Shown: positions 8,948-18,241 of the stretch, one piece after another
How the letters are laid out: every line of letters starts with the position of its first letter
Numbering within the stretch: the first letter of the stretch is position 1
IMG/VR virus record: IMGVR_UViG_3300018411_000022
Span: 1 to 64,000 of that record
DNA: 64,000 nucleotides
Origin: a virus
Strand: one strand, 5' to 3'
Position numbers and translations under genes: made by a program
The notes under the pieces: model-generated
The model's input: only the letters and a program-made list of their open reading frames with translations
What the model was told of the DNA's origin: nothing
Databases searched by the model: none

Positions 8948-10286
8948 GTCCGTGCTGGCAGCTGCCGGCCTCGTTGTCAACAAGGAAGGTCTGATCAGCA
9001 TGGACCTGGACGGTATCCACACGCCGTGTACGGTAGGTAAGGAACCTGCCAAGCGTCTGGTGATGCCGACCTCTGAAGTGTTGGCCAACCCCAACTGGAA
9101 CACCACCATCGCTTTCCACCCGCTGTCGGAAAGCCTGTTGCGTGGTGAGTCCGAAGTACTGCGCAAACTCAAGGCGCTGTTGATGGTGCGGATACTCGGT
9201 GTCACAACCGAGCTGGCCACCCAGCTGATGGCGATTGCCATCAATGTGGATGCTCAGAAGAAGCTCACGCCTGACCAGCACGAGTTCCTCTCGTTGGTCG
9301 GTCCGGTCACCGAGAATACGTTCAAGGACCTGACCAAAACCATCGAGCAGCTGGGTATCGACAAGAACCAGCTGATCAACATGTACCTCAAGCGTGCCGG
9401 TCAATGGAAAGGTAAAGGTTACTCTCGCGTAGCCGTTACCACCTTCCCACTGATCGAACAACTGGGTACACCGGGCAAAGAAGTCTTCACGGTTACGCTG
9501 GGAAGTCAGAAGAACAAGAAAGCCATCAAGGCCCTGTTCGACTACATCCTGCCGCAGGCCGAGGACGTGGACAAGTACAGCTTCGGTACCAACAGCGACG
9601 TCGCACCGTACTTCCATGCGATGATGTCGTCGTTTGCTAAGGTGGCCAAACAGCTCAACAGCATCGTGCGCAAGTTCAAGAAACATTTGGACGATGCGGA
9701 CAAGCTGCTGATCAACGTGGACTTCGACAAGGAACTCAACGACCTTGGCAAGTACCGCGATCTGATCCCGAGCCTGTCGGGTAACGAAGGCGTGGTGCTG
9801 GATAAGACCGGTGCCGAAGTCAAGCCTGCTGCATCGAACAAGGTGGTGGTACTCGATACCAGCGCCCCGAAACACGCCGCGCATCATGCGTTGGCCAGCA
9901 TCGAGAATGCAGAAGTGTCGCTTCAACCTCCGGTTACCAACACCCCAGCCCCAACAACCCCCACTGTCATGCCGTGGGAAACTCAAACCCAACAGCCGCC
10001 ACAACCTCAGTACCAACCGCAAGCTCACCAGCCTACGAAGGAATCCGATACGGTCTCCTTCAGTGATCTGTTGGCTAAACGTATGGGCGCAGCGGCTCAA
10101 CCTCAGCCGATGGTGATGCAACCTCAGTATCAGCAGCCGGTTCAGCAGCCGATGATGACTCCGCAGCAGATGTTCGCACAACAGTTCGCACAGTCGCAGC
10201 AGACCATGATGGGCTTCCCTGGTCAGTACCAACAACCCATGCAACAACCCTTTATGCAACAGCCGATGTTCCCCACCGGGATCTAA
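8928..10286 (+). CDS. conserved phiKZ-type protein with Pro/Gln-rich tail, 452 aa
   Basis: Overlaps the previous gene by 20 bases. Residues 1-320 look folded; the stretch at about 215-270 is helical and basic (SIVRKFKKHLDDADKLL). From about residue 330 the chain is low-complexity Pro/Gln/Met (MQPQYQQPVQQPM) to the end, probably a disordered interaction arm. It lies just before a strong terminator, at the position of phiKZ gp70. No enzymatic motif seen. Confidence 0.65.
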   Translation: MLIPLYESVLAAAGLVVNKEGLISMDLDGIHTPCTVGKEPAKRLVMPTSEVLANPNWNTTIAFHPLSESLLRGESEVLRKLKALLMVRILGVTTELATQLMAIAINVDAQKKLTPDQHEFLSLVGPVTENTFKDLTKTIEQLGIDKNQLINMYLKRAGQWKGKGYSRVAVTTFPLIEQLGTPGKEVFTVTLGSQKNKKAIKALFDYILPQAEDVDKYSFGTNSDVAPYFHAMMSSFAKVAKQLNSIVRKFKKHLDDADKLLINVDFDKELNDLGKYRDLIPSLSGNEGVVLDKTGAEVKPAASNKVVVLDTSAPKHAAHHALASIENAEVSLQPPVTNTPAPTTPTVMPWETQTQQPPQPQYQPQAHQPTKESDTVSFSDLLAKRMGAAAQPQPMVMQPQYQQPVQQPMMTPQQMFAQQFAQSQQTMMGFPGQYQQPMQQPFMQQPMFPTGI

Positions 10287-10301
10287 GGCGGCATAAAAGC
10301 A

Positions 10302-10333
10302 ACAGGGGACTTCGGTCCCCTGTTTTTTTTTTT
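10302..10333 (+). terminator. rho-independent terminator with CGGCATAAA box
   Basis: ACAGGGGAC/GTCCCCTGT stem with a TTCG loop, followed by eleven T. The box CGGCATAAA (10289-10297) precedes it and GTATGCC follows at 10338. One of the clearest terminators in the window; it ends the gp68-like transcript. Confidence 0.9.
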
Positions 10334-10677
10334 CAAAGTATGCCCTTTCGTGTCTTGTACATCCGACGCACATACGTCAGGTCGTCTTCGCTTGGGATGA
10401 CCAGTTCGACATGGGTGTGTACATAGTCCCGTGGGTCTCGATAACCGTTTACCCGCAGGGTTAACCAGTGCATGCTCGTAGGAATTTTGAGGTGTGACAA
10501 CAACCCGTAGAAGTCAAACTCATATTTGTAGGCGATGCCGGGCTCGATACCGATGGTGCGATTGTTAGGATTGACTTTGATGATGTTCAAGACTGACTCG
10601 ACCGTATCACGAAACGCTTGGTCGCAATAAACTTGAGCCACCGTGTTGGTCATCAACTCTTGGATAGGCATGGTCAT
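10333..10677 (-). CDS. hypothetical protein on the opposite strand, 114 aa
   Basis: A lone minus-strand gene between the gp70-like gene and RNAP beta. It reads toward the terminator at 10302-10333 and starts divergently from the early promoter at 10713. The start at 10677 (MTMPIQELMTNT) has only a weak SD; 10671 is an alternative. It ends in a basic tail (YVRRMYKTRKGIL). Unrecognised. The isolated orientation suggests an inserted accessory gene. Confidence 0.55.
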   Translation of the reverse strand: MTMPIQELMTNTVAQVYCDQAFRDTVESVLNIIKVNPNNRTIGIEPGIAYKYEFDFYGLLSHLKIPTSMHWLTLRVNGYRDPRDYVHTHVELVIPSEDDLTYVRRMYKTRKGIL

Positions 10678-10699
10678 GTCTGTGTCCGTCCGCAGTAAA

Positions 10700-10735
10700 G
10701 AAAAAACAAACCTATATTATTAAGGTGAATACCCT
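10700..10735 (+). promoter_or_regulatory. phiKZ-type early promoter candidate
   Basis: An A-rich tract is followed by CCTATATTATTAAGGTGAAT with TATATTAT at 10713-10720, one base from the published phiKZ early consensus TATATTAC. It shares the flanking AAACCTATATT and AGGTGAAT with three other sites here. It would drive RNAP beta. Confidence 0.65.
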
Positions 10736-10788
10736 TGGTGAGTGATCACCACTGCCCCTTAAACTCGTAGAAGACTAAGGAGTCTATC

Positions 10789-13053
10789 GTGTCGGATGAA
10801 GTCAAAGAGGTCTTCAAGCACACTCAGGTACCTCACTACAATGAGGTTGACCCGATGGAAGCCGAATGCCAACTGTTCCCCGAACTGGTTGGTGTCAGTA
10901 ACCTGAACTCCCACCTGCGCGGCGACAGTTCCCCGCGGGTCCAGATGGCAAACTCGGCATTGGGTTCGAGCCTTGTGATTAAAGGCAGCACCCTGCGCCG
11001 TCAACAAACAGGTACCGAACGAGAGTTTGCTAAGTACACGTTCTCCAAGCGCTTTGAGAACAATGTGGTGATTTTGGCCGTAGTGCATCGCTACGACCAA
11101 ACTGCCGGTATCGACAGCATCGCCTTCTCCCCCGAAACAGCGTACATCTACGAAGATGCGAAAACCGGTCACGTCGATGTAATGATCCTTCCGATGTATA
11201 ACTGTAACCATCAGCACTTCGGATTCGAATATCAGAAGGACCAGAACGTCGTCCGTCAGATGACTGCCGAAGCCCGCATCCGAGCGGGTACCAAAGTGGC
11301 TGATTCTCCAAGCGTCACACCAGAAGGGGACTACAAATACGGTCTTGAGTTGAACATGTGTCTGATGTCCGTCGAAGGCGTGATTGAGGACGGTGCGATC
11401 TTTGCCGATGATGTTCTTCCGAAACTCACAGCCCAAGGGTTTGAGAAACGGGTAGAGAGCTGTGGTCAGCACTACTACATGATCAACCTCTACGGTAATC
11501 CTGAACGTCCGGATGAATACAAGCCTGTACCGGACATTGGTGAAAAGATCCGTGATGATGGTCTCCTGTTTGCTCTGCGCAAATACGATCCGTTGTTGGC
11601 TCCGATCGAGATGTCGCCAACCGCTTTGCGGGAACCTGACTACATCTACGACCGACTGGTCTATGCAACCCCTGGCGCTACTGTGATCGATATCATGGTT
11701 CAGCACAATCACCTGCTGCGTAATTGCAATACCCCGGCAGGTATGGATCGGCAGCTGCGCAAGTACCACACAGCCGCCACTAACTACTACCGTCGTATCT
11801 GGCAGGAGTATGAGAAAGTCTGTCGTCGTCCGGAAGGTCGTCCAACACTCGGGTACGAATTTAACCGGTTGCTGGTGGAAGCCCGTACCTATCTGAACGA
11901 ACGTCATCGCGATAGTCGTCAAGGCAGTATGGATGTCAACAAGACCTACCGCCGCAATGAGTTGGATGAATGGCGGATTGAGGTGACCTACCAATACGAC
12001 ATGGTGCCTACGATCGGTAACAAGATCACCGGGACCCATGGCGATAAGGCGGTTATCTGCGGTATCTGGCCACGGGCTAACATGCCGGTGGATGCAGATG
12101 GCAATTCAGCTGACTACATCATGGATGCCGACTCCAACATCAAACGGATGAACTTGGGACGTTTGTACGAACAGTACTTCAATGCTGCCTCGCGCGATGT
12201 CACTAAGAAGATTCGTCAAATGTTTGGCTTCAGTCCTTGGGGTAATGACGTCCCACCGAAACCCAAACCCACCTTCAACCTACAGAACGCGTTGTTCGGC
12301 AGTCGAGAAAGCAACATCGTACCGGGACAAGACATTCAGTTGGACCCGGCCATTGTGGCACAGGCGTGGCAATACCTTTTTGGTTACTACGACATCGTGT
12401 CGCCGTGGATGGCTCAGATGTTTGCTCGTGGGGAGTACAAACAACCCATCGAGGAGCACCTGTTGTCGGTGATGCGTGATGGTATCTACCTGTGGATGCC
12501 AACACACAACCCGATCGATTATGTCGAGACGGTCCAGCAAGTCCAAGCGAAGTACCCACCTTGCTATGGTCCTGTGAGCTTCATTGCCCAAAACGGTAAG
12601 CGGGTCGTGACGGATGCCCCGATCATGATCGGTAGCGTTTACGTGATCGAGCTGGAGAAAACCGGTAGTGAGTGGTCAGGCGTTGCTTCTGCCAAGCTAC
12701 AGCACCACGGCATCCCAGCGAAGATCACCAAGATGGATAAGTACGCCTACCCAGGTCGTGCCTCACCCATTCGACTGACCGGGGAAGGTGAAGTCCGTCT
12801 ACTTGCCAGTACAGCCGGTGGCTACGTAGCAGCCGACCTGGTGGATCAGTCCAACAACCCAACGGTACACAAGGAGATCACGGCTAACATCCTGCGTGCA
12901 CCACAACCGACCAACATCCCCAAGGTTATTGACCGGGACAAGTTTCCGCTCGGACAGGGTCGCAACATCCTGTTCGTCACTCACGTTCTGGAGTGTGCGG
13001 GCATTCGTTTCGTGTACAAACCTGAAAGGCCTCAGACGCCACCTAGCATCTGA
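10789..13053 (+). CDS. RNA polymerase beta subunit, C-terminal half (phiKZ gp71-73-like)
   Basis: 754 aa. The diagnostic beta-subunit block is at about residues 405-470: GNKITGTHGDKAVIC, an acidic/Pro stretch, then RMNLGRLYEQ. These match GDKxAGRHGNKGV and SRMNVGQxLE of cellular beta, which line the active site with a conserved Lys. In phiKZ the two halves of beta are separate proteins; this is the C-terminal half of the non-virion polymerase, which transcribes middle and late genes in the cell. The phiKZ homologue is interrupted by an intron (gp71-73); here the frame is intact. The N-terminal half (gp123-like) is not in this window. An early-type promoter lies upstream. Confidence 0.85.
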   Translation: MSDEVKEVFKHTQVPHYNEVDPMEAECQLFPELVGVSNLNSHLRGDSSPRVQMANSALGSSLVIKGSTLRRQQTGTEREFAKYTFSKRFENNVVILAVVHRYDQTAGIDSIAFSPETAYIYEDAKTGHVDVMILPMYNCNHQHFGFEYQKDQNVVRQMTAEARIRAGTKVADSPSVTPEGDYKYGLELNMCLMSVEGVIEDGAIFADDVLPKLTAQGFEKRVESCGQHYYMINLYGNPERPDEYKPVPDIGEKIRDDGLLFALRKYDPLLAPIEMSPTALREPDYIYDRLVYATPGATVIDIMVQHNHLLRNCNTPAGMDRQLRKYHTAATNYYRRIWQEYEKVCRRPEGRPTLGYEFNRLLVEARTYLNERHRDSRQGSMDVNKTYRRNELDEWRIEVTYQYDMVPTIGNKITGTHGDKAVICGIWPRANMPVDADGNSADYIMDADSNIKRMNLGRLYEQYFNAASRDVTKKIRQMFGFSPWGNDVPPKPKPTFNLQNALFGSRESNIVPGQDIQLDPAIVAQAWQYLFGYYDIVSPWMAQMFARGEYKQPIEEHLLSVMRDGIYLWMPTHNPIDYVETVQQVQAKYPPCYGPVSFIAQNGKRVVTDAPIMIGSVYVIELEKTGSEWSGVASAKLQHHGIPAKITKMDKYAYPGRASPIRLTGEGEVRLLASTAGGYVAADLVDQSNNPTVHKEITANILRAPQPTNIPKVIDRDKFPLGQGRNILFVTHVLECAGIRFVYKPERPQTPPSI

Positions 13054-13072
13054 GGATGTTCTTATAAACTTC

Positions 13073-13094
13073 GCTGTGGGGGTAACCCCACAGC
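13073..13094 (+). terminator. hairpin between the two RNAP genes
   Basis: GCTGTGGGG/CCCCACAGC with a GTAA loop and no T-run. Likely an intercistronic processing or stability element rather than a full stop, since the next RNAP subunit follows directly. Confidence 0.5.
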
Positions 13095-13118
13095 CGTCTA
13101 ACTTCGAGGAGGTTCCTA

Positions 13119-15095
13119 GTGGAACGTATTCCCGTGCGCCAGATTCTGGCTATGTCTACTGCTCAACTGTGGGCCATGCCGGACCGCCCCTTTATTCTGG
13201 AGTTCGATGATGGGGACCTTGAAACTGATACTCGGTTGACGCAGTACAGTTGGTACACCATGGTGTTCAACCGACTCTACCCGCAAGCCCCTGTTTACAA
13301 ACGCTACCACATCGGTAAAGCTCGTCTCGGTATGCGCACCACCGCCGAGCTGATCGAAACCTCCCTGTTTGAAACCAAAGACTGGTTCGATGAACGCGGC
13401 GAAGGCCATCTGTTGGATCTGGATGCTGCCCGACAAGTGGTGTACGACACCTTCCAGGACATCTACAACGATTTCACCTGGAACGTCCCGCAATCGGTGA
13501 GCAGTATCTGCATTCTTGATTTCATCGACATCGTAACCCACCCCAAGATCAAGGAAATTAACGACAACACCAAACCGTCCCCGAATTCCATCGAACACAC
13601 CTACACCGCCGTGCGGGGGGTTTTGCTCGACGAGAACGAACTGGTGGGTAACCCTGTGGCCAAGGTGGCTAAGTCAGGTCTGGTGAGCATGGGTCAGATT
13701 CTCCAGTGTGTCTCGGTACGAGGCTATCTGACGGACATCAACTCACGCATCTTCCACACCCCGGTGCTGAAAGGCTACACCCACGGGATCACCAAGCTGT
13801 ATGAATCGATGGTCGAGTCACGCTCGGCATCCAAGGCCCTGTGGTTTGCCAAAGACCCGGTGGCCGATTCTGAGTACTTCAACCGTCGGATGCAGCTGGT
13901 GTGTGAGACGTTGAAGCACATCCACCCAGGCGACTGCGGTAGCCAACATTACATCGAGTGGAAGATCACCTCCTCCAACTTCGAGAACCTGTTGGGTAAG
14001 TTCTATCTGGAAGATGATGGGAAACTCAAACCCATCATCAAGCGCGATCGTAACAAGTTGATCGGTCGTACTCTGAAAACCCGCAGCATCCTTAAATGTC
14101 AACACCTTGATCCATACGGTGTTTGTGCCACCTGCTTCGGCGAACTGGCCAACGCCATTCCGGCCAAGACGGTACTGGGTCACGTCAGTGCCACCACGCT
14201 CTGTGAGATTCTGTCGCAGCGCGTATTGTCGACCAAACACCTGGATGGCAGTACCAGCGTGGAATCGTTCAAGATCTCGGAACACGATCAATACTACATA
14301 CGGGAGGGTAGTGACGAATCGAAACTGCGCCTAATGGCAGAATTGAAAATTGCCGATGAAGTGCGGTTGATTGTCCCACATCAGTACGCCCCACGCCTGA
14401 CTGACCTGCATCGGGTACGTCATGTCCGTGAGTTGCCGATGGAACGTCTGGCTGAGTTGGTTGAAGTTCAGCTGGAGATTATTAATGACGGGGCGATCAA
14501 TACTGTGACGGTCTCTGTCTCGATGGGTTCTCGACGTGCTTACTTCGGTGAGCTGTTCTTGAGCTTCCTCAAGGAAGTCGGTTGGACCACCACCTCCCGT
14601 GGTGATTTCCTGATCGATCTGTCGGACTGGGACTTCGAGAACGATATCTTTGAACTGCCACAGCGTCACCTGAACACTGTGGAATACATGACCATGATTG
14701 AGAACTTCATCAAGGCCTCGCCTAGTGCGAACAAGGCGCGAGATAAGTCCTCCAAGCGCATGAACTCAGGCTCCTACAGCACCACCGAGGAAGCCCTGTT
14801 TGCGTTTGACGACCTGATCAACTCCAAGCTCAGTGTGAACATTGCGCACCTGGAAGCGATCTTGTTGGCCACCATGGCAATTGACCCCGAGAACCATGAC
14901 CACCGTATGCCGGTTGACCGGCTGAATGGTGTAGTGGGGTATTACGAGGACAACATGTGGTTCCGCAGCTTGTCGGCCACCATGGCCTATGAGAAGCAGG
15001 GGGCGGTACTCAGCGATATCCGAACCTTCATTTTGGACAACCGTCCTGACCATCCCCTCGACTATCTGGTCGTGGGCAAATCCGGCGTACGTTAA
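13119..15095 (+). CDS. RNA polymerase beta-prime subunit, C-terminal half (phiKZ gp74-like)
   Basis: 658 aa with GTG start and a near-perfect SD (GAGGAGG, six bases away). At about residues 310-380 it carries the beta-prime signature: RSILKCQHLDPYGVCATCFG resembles the RSxLxC...GVCxxCYG block. A helix ending EILSQRVLSTKHLDG then corresponds to the trigger helix (LTMRTFHxGG). About 290 residues follow, covering the C-terminal part of beta-prime. With the preceding gene it forms part of the phage non-virion RNA polymerase. The N-terminal half with NADFDGD (gp55-like) is elsewhere in the genome. Confidence 0.85.
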   Translation: MERIPVRQILAMSTAQLWAMPDRPFILEFDDGDLETDTRLTQYSWYTMVFNRLYPQAPVYKRYHIGKARLGMRTTAELIETSLFETKDWFDERGEGHLLDLDAARQVVYDTFQDIYNDFTWNVPQSVSSICILDFIDIVTHPKIKEINDNTKPSPNSIEHTYTAVRGVLLDENELVGNPVAKVAKSGLVSMGQILQCVSVRGYLTDINSRIFHTPVLKGYTHGITKLYESMVESRSASKALWFAKDPVADSEYFNRRMQLVCETLKHIHPGDCGSQHYIEWKITSSNFENLLGKFYLEDDGKLKPIIKRDRNKLIGRTLKTRSILKCQHLDPYGVCATCFGELANAIPAKTVLGHVSATTLCEILSQRVLSTKHLDGSTSVESFKISEHDQYYIREGSDESKLRLMAELKIADEVRLIVPHQYAPRLTDLHRVRHVRELPMERLAELVEVQLEIINDGAINTVTVSVSMGSRRAYFGELFLSFLKEVGWTTTSRGDFLIDLSDWDFENDIFELPQRHLNTVEYMTMIENFIKASPSANKARDKSSKRMNSGSYSTTEEALFAFDDLINSKLSVNIAHLEAILLATMAIDPENHDHRMPVDRLNGVVGYYEDNMWFRSLSATMAYEKQGAVLSDIRTFILDNRPDHPLDYLVVGKSGVR

Positions 15096-15109
15096 CTAGG
15101 AGCAACATT

Positions 15110-16924
15110 GTGCCTACGAGACCTACCCCGGTTCCACCCAAAGTAGGCACAGAGTTGACCTTAGAGCTTGGAAGCCATTTCGTACGGGTGTCGAACTTCG
15201 GACCTCGTGTCCGTCCGGCCCTGTTCGAAATGTGCGACCGGCTCGCGCAGTTTGGGTTCACCCGAAGTCCAAATGGGCGATTCGTACGAACCATGCTGCG
15301 CGTGTTTGTGGGTGTAACACGGGATCGAACTGTTTTTAATTTCCACCGTAACCTGTTGCCTGAACTCTTCGTGGTTCTGGAACGCCACGGTTATGGAAAG
15401 GGTAAAATCAACGTAGTCGAATTGCCAAAGAACTATGGCGACGACATTGAACTGGAGCTGATTGATCTTCGGGAGCCGCGTGACTACCAAGTCGAGTTGG
15501 TTGACTACATCACCGACGAAGGGGTGACCAAGGTTGCCACCATTGACCCTGGTCGTGGTAAAACGTTCACCGCGTTGCTTGCAATCAGCAAGATTAAGAA
15601 AAGAACCTTTGTGTGCATCAAAGCGATGTACGTAGAGAAATGGATCAGTGACATCGAGAAAGCCTTTAAGATCAAAAAGGGCGATATCATTGTCATCAAG
15701 GGATCAGCCTCCCTTAAGGCAGTCACCCAGATGGCTGTGGACGGTACGTTGGATGCCAAGTTCGTCATCTGTTCGAACATGACGTTCTACAATTACCTGA
15801 AAGAATACGAAATCCACAAAGAAGGCATATTGGAGATGGGCTACGCCTGTCTACCCCATGAGTTCTATGACGTCTGTGGGTTTGGTATTCGCCTGATCGA
15901 TGAGGTGCACCAAGACTTCCACTTGAACTATCGCCAAGACCTGTACACCAACGTTGAGAAAACCATCTCACTGTCGGGTACCTTGGAAGGTGACGACCCG
16001 TTTGTGAATTCCCGTGTGGCGGAGATGTTCCCACCCCATTGGCGCATCAAACCCAAAGGGCGTGTCGTTTATGCCGAAGCGGTGGGGTTGGAGTATCGAT
16101 TGCGTGTGGGCCATCGCTTGCGTTGGTTAAACCACAGTCGTAAGTCCTATTCGCATGTGTTGTTTGAACAGTCCATTATGAAGCAGAAGGATATCCTGAA
16201 AGCCTACATGGACATGGTAGGGATGGTCATCACCGAGACCTACCTACAAGAGTTCAAACGTGGTCAGAAATGTTTGGTGTACGCCGCCACTGTCGAGATG
16301 TGCACTAAGCTCCATCGCCACTTCGAACAGATGTTCCCCGAACACAAGGTGGTGCTGCACGTTCAAGGGACGAGCATTGAAGACACCTACAAAGGTGAAA
16401 TCATTGTCTCAACCCTGAAGTCGTTAGGCACTGCACAAGACATCCCGGACCTACTCACCGTCATCATGACCGATGCGTTGGGTTCGTCGACTGCTAACCT
16501 GCAAGCCTTCGGGCGCCTGCGGGAGTTGTTACAGTGGGAAGGGTCGGTGCCGAAGTTCTACTACCTCGTGTGTGCGGACATCGATAAACACATCGAATAC
16601 CACCATCGCAAAAAGGAGGCCTTCACCGGCCGCGTCCTTAGTCACAAATACGTACCCACCGGCGTCACCATCGCCGATTGGGGCGATTACCTCGAGTGGG
16701 AGCTTTCTATACCTTCTATCGAAATGGGAGAACCGTGTAGCGAGGAGCTTCACGATTTTGAACTATGGAACCACAACCAATCCCTCAACGGGTCATGCAA
16801 TACCTCGTTCCCAATCAACAAGGACAAGCCGTACGTCTTCGAATGGCCGGTGTCCTTGACGTCTCAGAACTGTTACTCAAGTACCCCCTCGCCTTCCACG
16901 ATGCCCGAATCCTGTATCCGGTAA
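15110..16924 (+). CDS. SF2 DNA/RNA helicase (UvsW/phiKZ gp75-like)
   Basis: 604 aa, GTG start with AGGAG. Superfamily 2 helicase motifs in order: Q-like region (REPRDYQVELVDY, about 125), Walker A DPGRGKT (about 147), DEVH box in LIDEVHQDF (about 263), motif III SGT (about 288) and motif VI-like QAFGRLR (about 468). The order and N-terminal accessory domain resemble T4 UvsW, which remodels branched DNA; phiKZ has a helicase at the same place. The last ~53 residues overlap the next gene out of frame for 160 bases and look non-natural, so the true C-terminus is uncertain. Confidence 0.8.
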   Translation: MPTRPTPVPPKVGTELTLELGSHFVRVSNFGPRVRPALFEMCDRLAQFGFTRSPNGRFVRTMLRVFVGVTRDRTVFNFHRNLLPELFVVLERHGYGKGKINVVELPKNYGDDIELELIDLREPRDYQVELVDYITDEGVTKVATIDPGRGKTFTALLAISKIKKRTFVCIKAMYVEKWISDIEKAFKIKKGDIIVIKGSASLKAVTQMAVDGTLDAKFVICSNMTFYNYLKEYEIHKEGILEMGYACLPHEFYDVCGFGIRLIDEVHQDFHLNYRQDLYTNVEKTISLSGTLEGDDPFVNSRVAEMFPPHWRIKPKGRVVYAEAVGLEYRLRVGHRLRWLNHSRKSYSHVLFEQSIMKQKDILKAYMDMVGMVITETYLQEFKRGQKCLVYAATVEMCTKLHRHFEQMFPEHKVVLHVQGTSIEDTYKGEIIVSTLKSLGTAQDIPDLLTVIMTDALGSSTANLQAFGRLRELLQWEGSVPKFYYLVCADIDKHIEYHHRKKEAFTGRVLSHKYVPTGVTIADWGDYLEWELSIPSIEMGEPCSEELHDFELWNHNQSLNGSCNTSFPINKDKPYVFEWPVSLTSQNCYSSTPSPSTMPESCIR

Positions 16925-17307
16925 TCAAAGAGTGTGATATGGAGTGGCTCTGCGGGGCCATGGGGTTGGCTGTGGAATTGATGGGGTCTTTGGATGCCAA
17001 GATGTTTTTGGAAGAACATCCTGAGATCTTCCTCTTTTCCTCGTTGTGTTGCTGGGCGTATTGTAAGCAATTGCAAAAGTCCAAGCTGGTTGATCCCCAC
17101 TACGAGCAGCGACAGTACAGCACGATGATCAACACATTAGCTTCGGTGGGTTATTCGCAAGCGGTGTGCGAAGACTTGATTGCTCGAACGAACCTACACC
17201 CCCATGCCAAGGCTGTTCTGACCCAACAGTATCGGAACAGTTTGGTAGAAGAAACTCTGGTGGTGTATCCGTTTAACGCCGAAGCCCAACAAGCGACGGT
17301 TCATTGA
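16765..17307 (+). CDS. hypothetical protein overlapping the helicase end, 180 aa
   Basis: Begins 160 bases before the helicase stop in another frame. A stop just upstream makes 16765 the first ATG, with GAGGAG 18 bases away; 16795 and 16843 are later alternatives. The overlap reads as a normal protein in this frame (VRLRMAGVLDVSELLLKYP) and poorly in the helicase frame. The protein is helical, with a Cys-rich hydrophobic patch (FLFSSLCCWAYCKQ). Last gene before a strong bidirectional terminator. Function unknown. Confidence 0.65.
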   Translation: MEPQPIPQRVMQYLVPNQQGQAVRLRMAGVLDVSELLLKYPLAFHDARILYPVIKECDMEWLCGAMGLAVELMGSLDAKMFLEEHPEIFLFSSLCCWAYCKQLQKSKLVDPHYEQRQYSTMINTLASVGYSQAVCEDLIARTNLHPHAKAVLTQQYRNSLVEETLVVYPFNAEAQQATVH

Positions 17308-17359
17308 CGACATAAAGGCTCTAGGACTCCTACGGGAGTCCTAGAGTACCTTTTTTTTT
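17308..17359 (+). terminator. bidirectional rho-independent terminator
   Basis: CTCTAGGACTCC pairs with GGAGTCCTAGAG (12 bp, TACG loop), followed by nine T. CGACATAAA precedes it at 17308. It separates convergent genes ending at 17307 (+) and 17365 (-) and can serve both. Confidence 0.9.
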
Positions 17360-17364
17360 GCCGC

Positions 17365-18228
17365 TTAAATCGAGTAGAACTCGATCACACGCTGTTGAGC
17401 ACCGGCATCCAGACCTTCGACGGTGCGAGTCAGGTCAACCTGCTTCAGCGCCAGCGCACGGGTTTCACGTACGGCAGTGCCGATAAACAGGTTGAGCAGT
17501 CGCTCGAAGTTCTTGCGCTCGTTGGCCGGCAGACGCACGATGTCCATACTGCGGAACGCACGAATCTCGGCGAACAGGGTCTGACGATGTGCAGCGATGA
17601 AGTCCAGCAGCAGGTTCAGGTTCTGCGTGAAGTCGCCACCGGTGCTGCGCAGCACGATCTGAATGGTGCGGTAGAGCATCAGTTGTTTGGTGGCTGCGGT
17701 TTCGGCCGAAGTCGGAACGTTCGGAGCCATGGTTTTGGCGTAGTCCGCCAGGTTGTTTTCGATGATTTCGCGAGACATGTTGGCCTGATTGAAAGTGACA
17801 GGGGTGGGTTTGACCAGAACGTTTTCTTCTGGCATTTCGGGTTCACCGCTTTCTTCAGCAGTAGCTGGAGCTACCGGAGCTTCGGTGACGACCGGTTGAA
17901 CAGGAGCTTCGATAACCGGAGCCGGAACCGTAGTTTCGACAACAGGGGGTTCTTCACCGGACTCGTCCGAAGGTGCATCGATCTGTTCGTCAGACGACTC
18001 GCCGGGAGCTGTGTCTTCTTCACCGCCCGCTTCTTCGACCACGAACTTGGCAATCACGAAAGCCTTAACGCTGTCGATGTCATCGGTGTTTTCGAAACCA
18101 AAGCGCGCGATGCACTCGCGGGAGACGGTGCGATTGCTGGCTTGGCCGCTCGGACTGGCTTCGCCACGGGCCCACGCCAACAGTTCTTCGTCGGTCCATT
18201 GTGCAGCCGGTTTGTTGATACTGGTCAT
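17365..18228 (-). CDS. conserved protein with acidic Pro/Val/Glu linker, 287 aa
   Basis: ATG preceded by TAGGAG. The N-terminal ~65 residues are folded (WTDEELLAWARGEASPSGQ). Residues about 70-140 are a low-complexity acidic Pro/Val/Ala linker, and the C-terminal ~140 residues are helical. It is the last gene of the minus-strand unit containing the beta-prime fragment. It does not resemble the missing C-terminal part of that subunit. A modular virion or RNAP-associated protein is possible; function unknown. Confidence 0.65.
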   Translation of the reverse strand: MTSINKPAAQWTDEELLAWARGEASPSGQASNRTVSRECIARFGFENTDDIDSVKAFVIAKFVVEEAGGEEDTAPGESSDEQIDAPSDESGEEPPVVETTVPAPVIEAPVQPVVTEAPVAPATAEESGEPEMPEENVLVKPTPVTFNQANMSREIIENNLADYAKTMAPNVPTSAETAATKQLMLYRTIQIVLRSTGGDFTQNLNLLLDFIAAHRQTLFAEIRAFRSMDIVRLPANERKNFERLLNLFIGTAVRETRALALKQVDLTRTVEGLDAGAQQRVIEFYSI

Positions 18229-18241
18229 GTAACGCTCCTAA

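Noticed and set aside
13960-13975. GATCACCTCCT (11 nt of the 16S 3' end) inside the beta-prime gene
   Set aside because: It simply encodes Ile-Thr-Ser-Ser in a conserved gene; it shows that short matches occur by chance and tempers the 25755 finding.
17365-18228. Missing C-terminal exon of the beta-prime fragment
   Set aside because: The protein has its own SD and start, an acidic disordered linker and no resemblance to the C-terminal region of the gp74-like paralogue.
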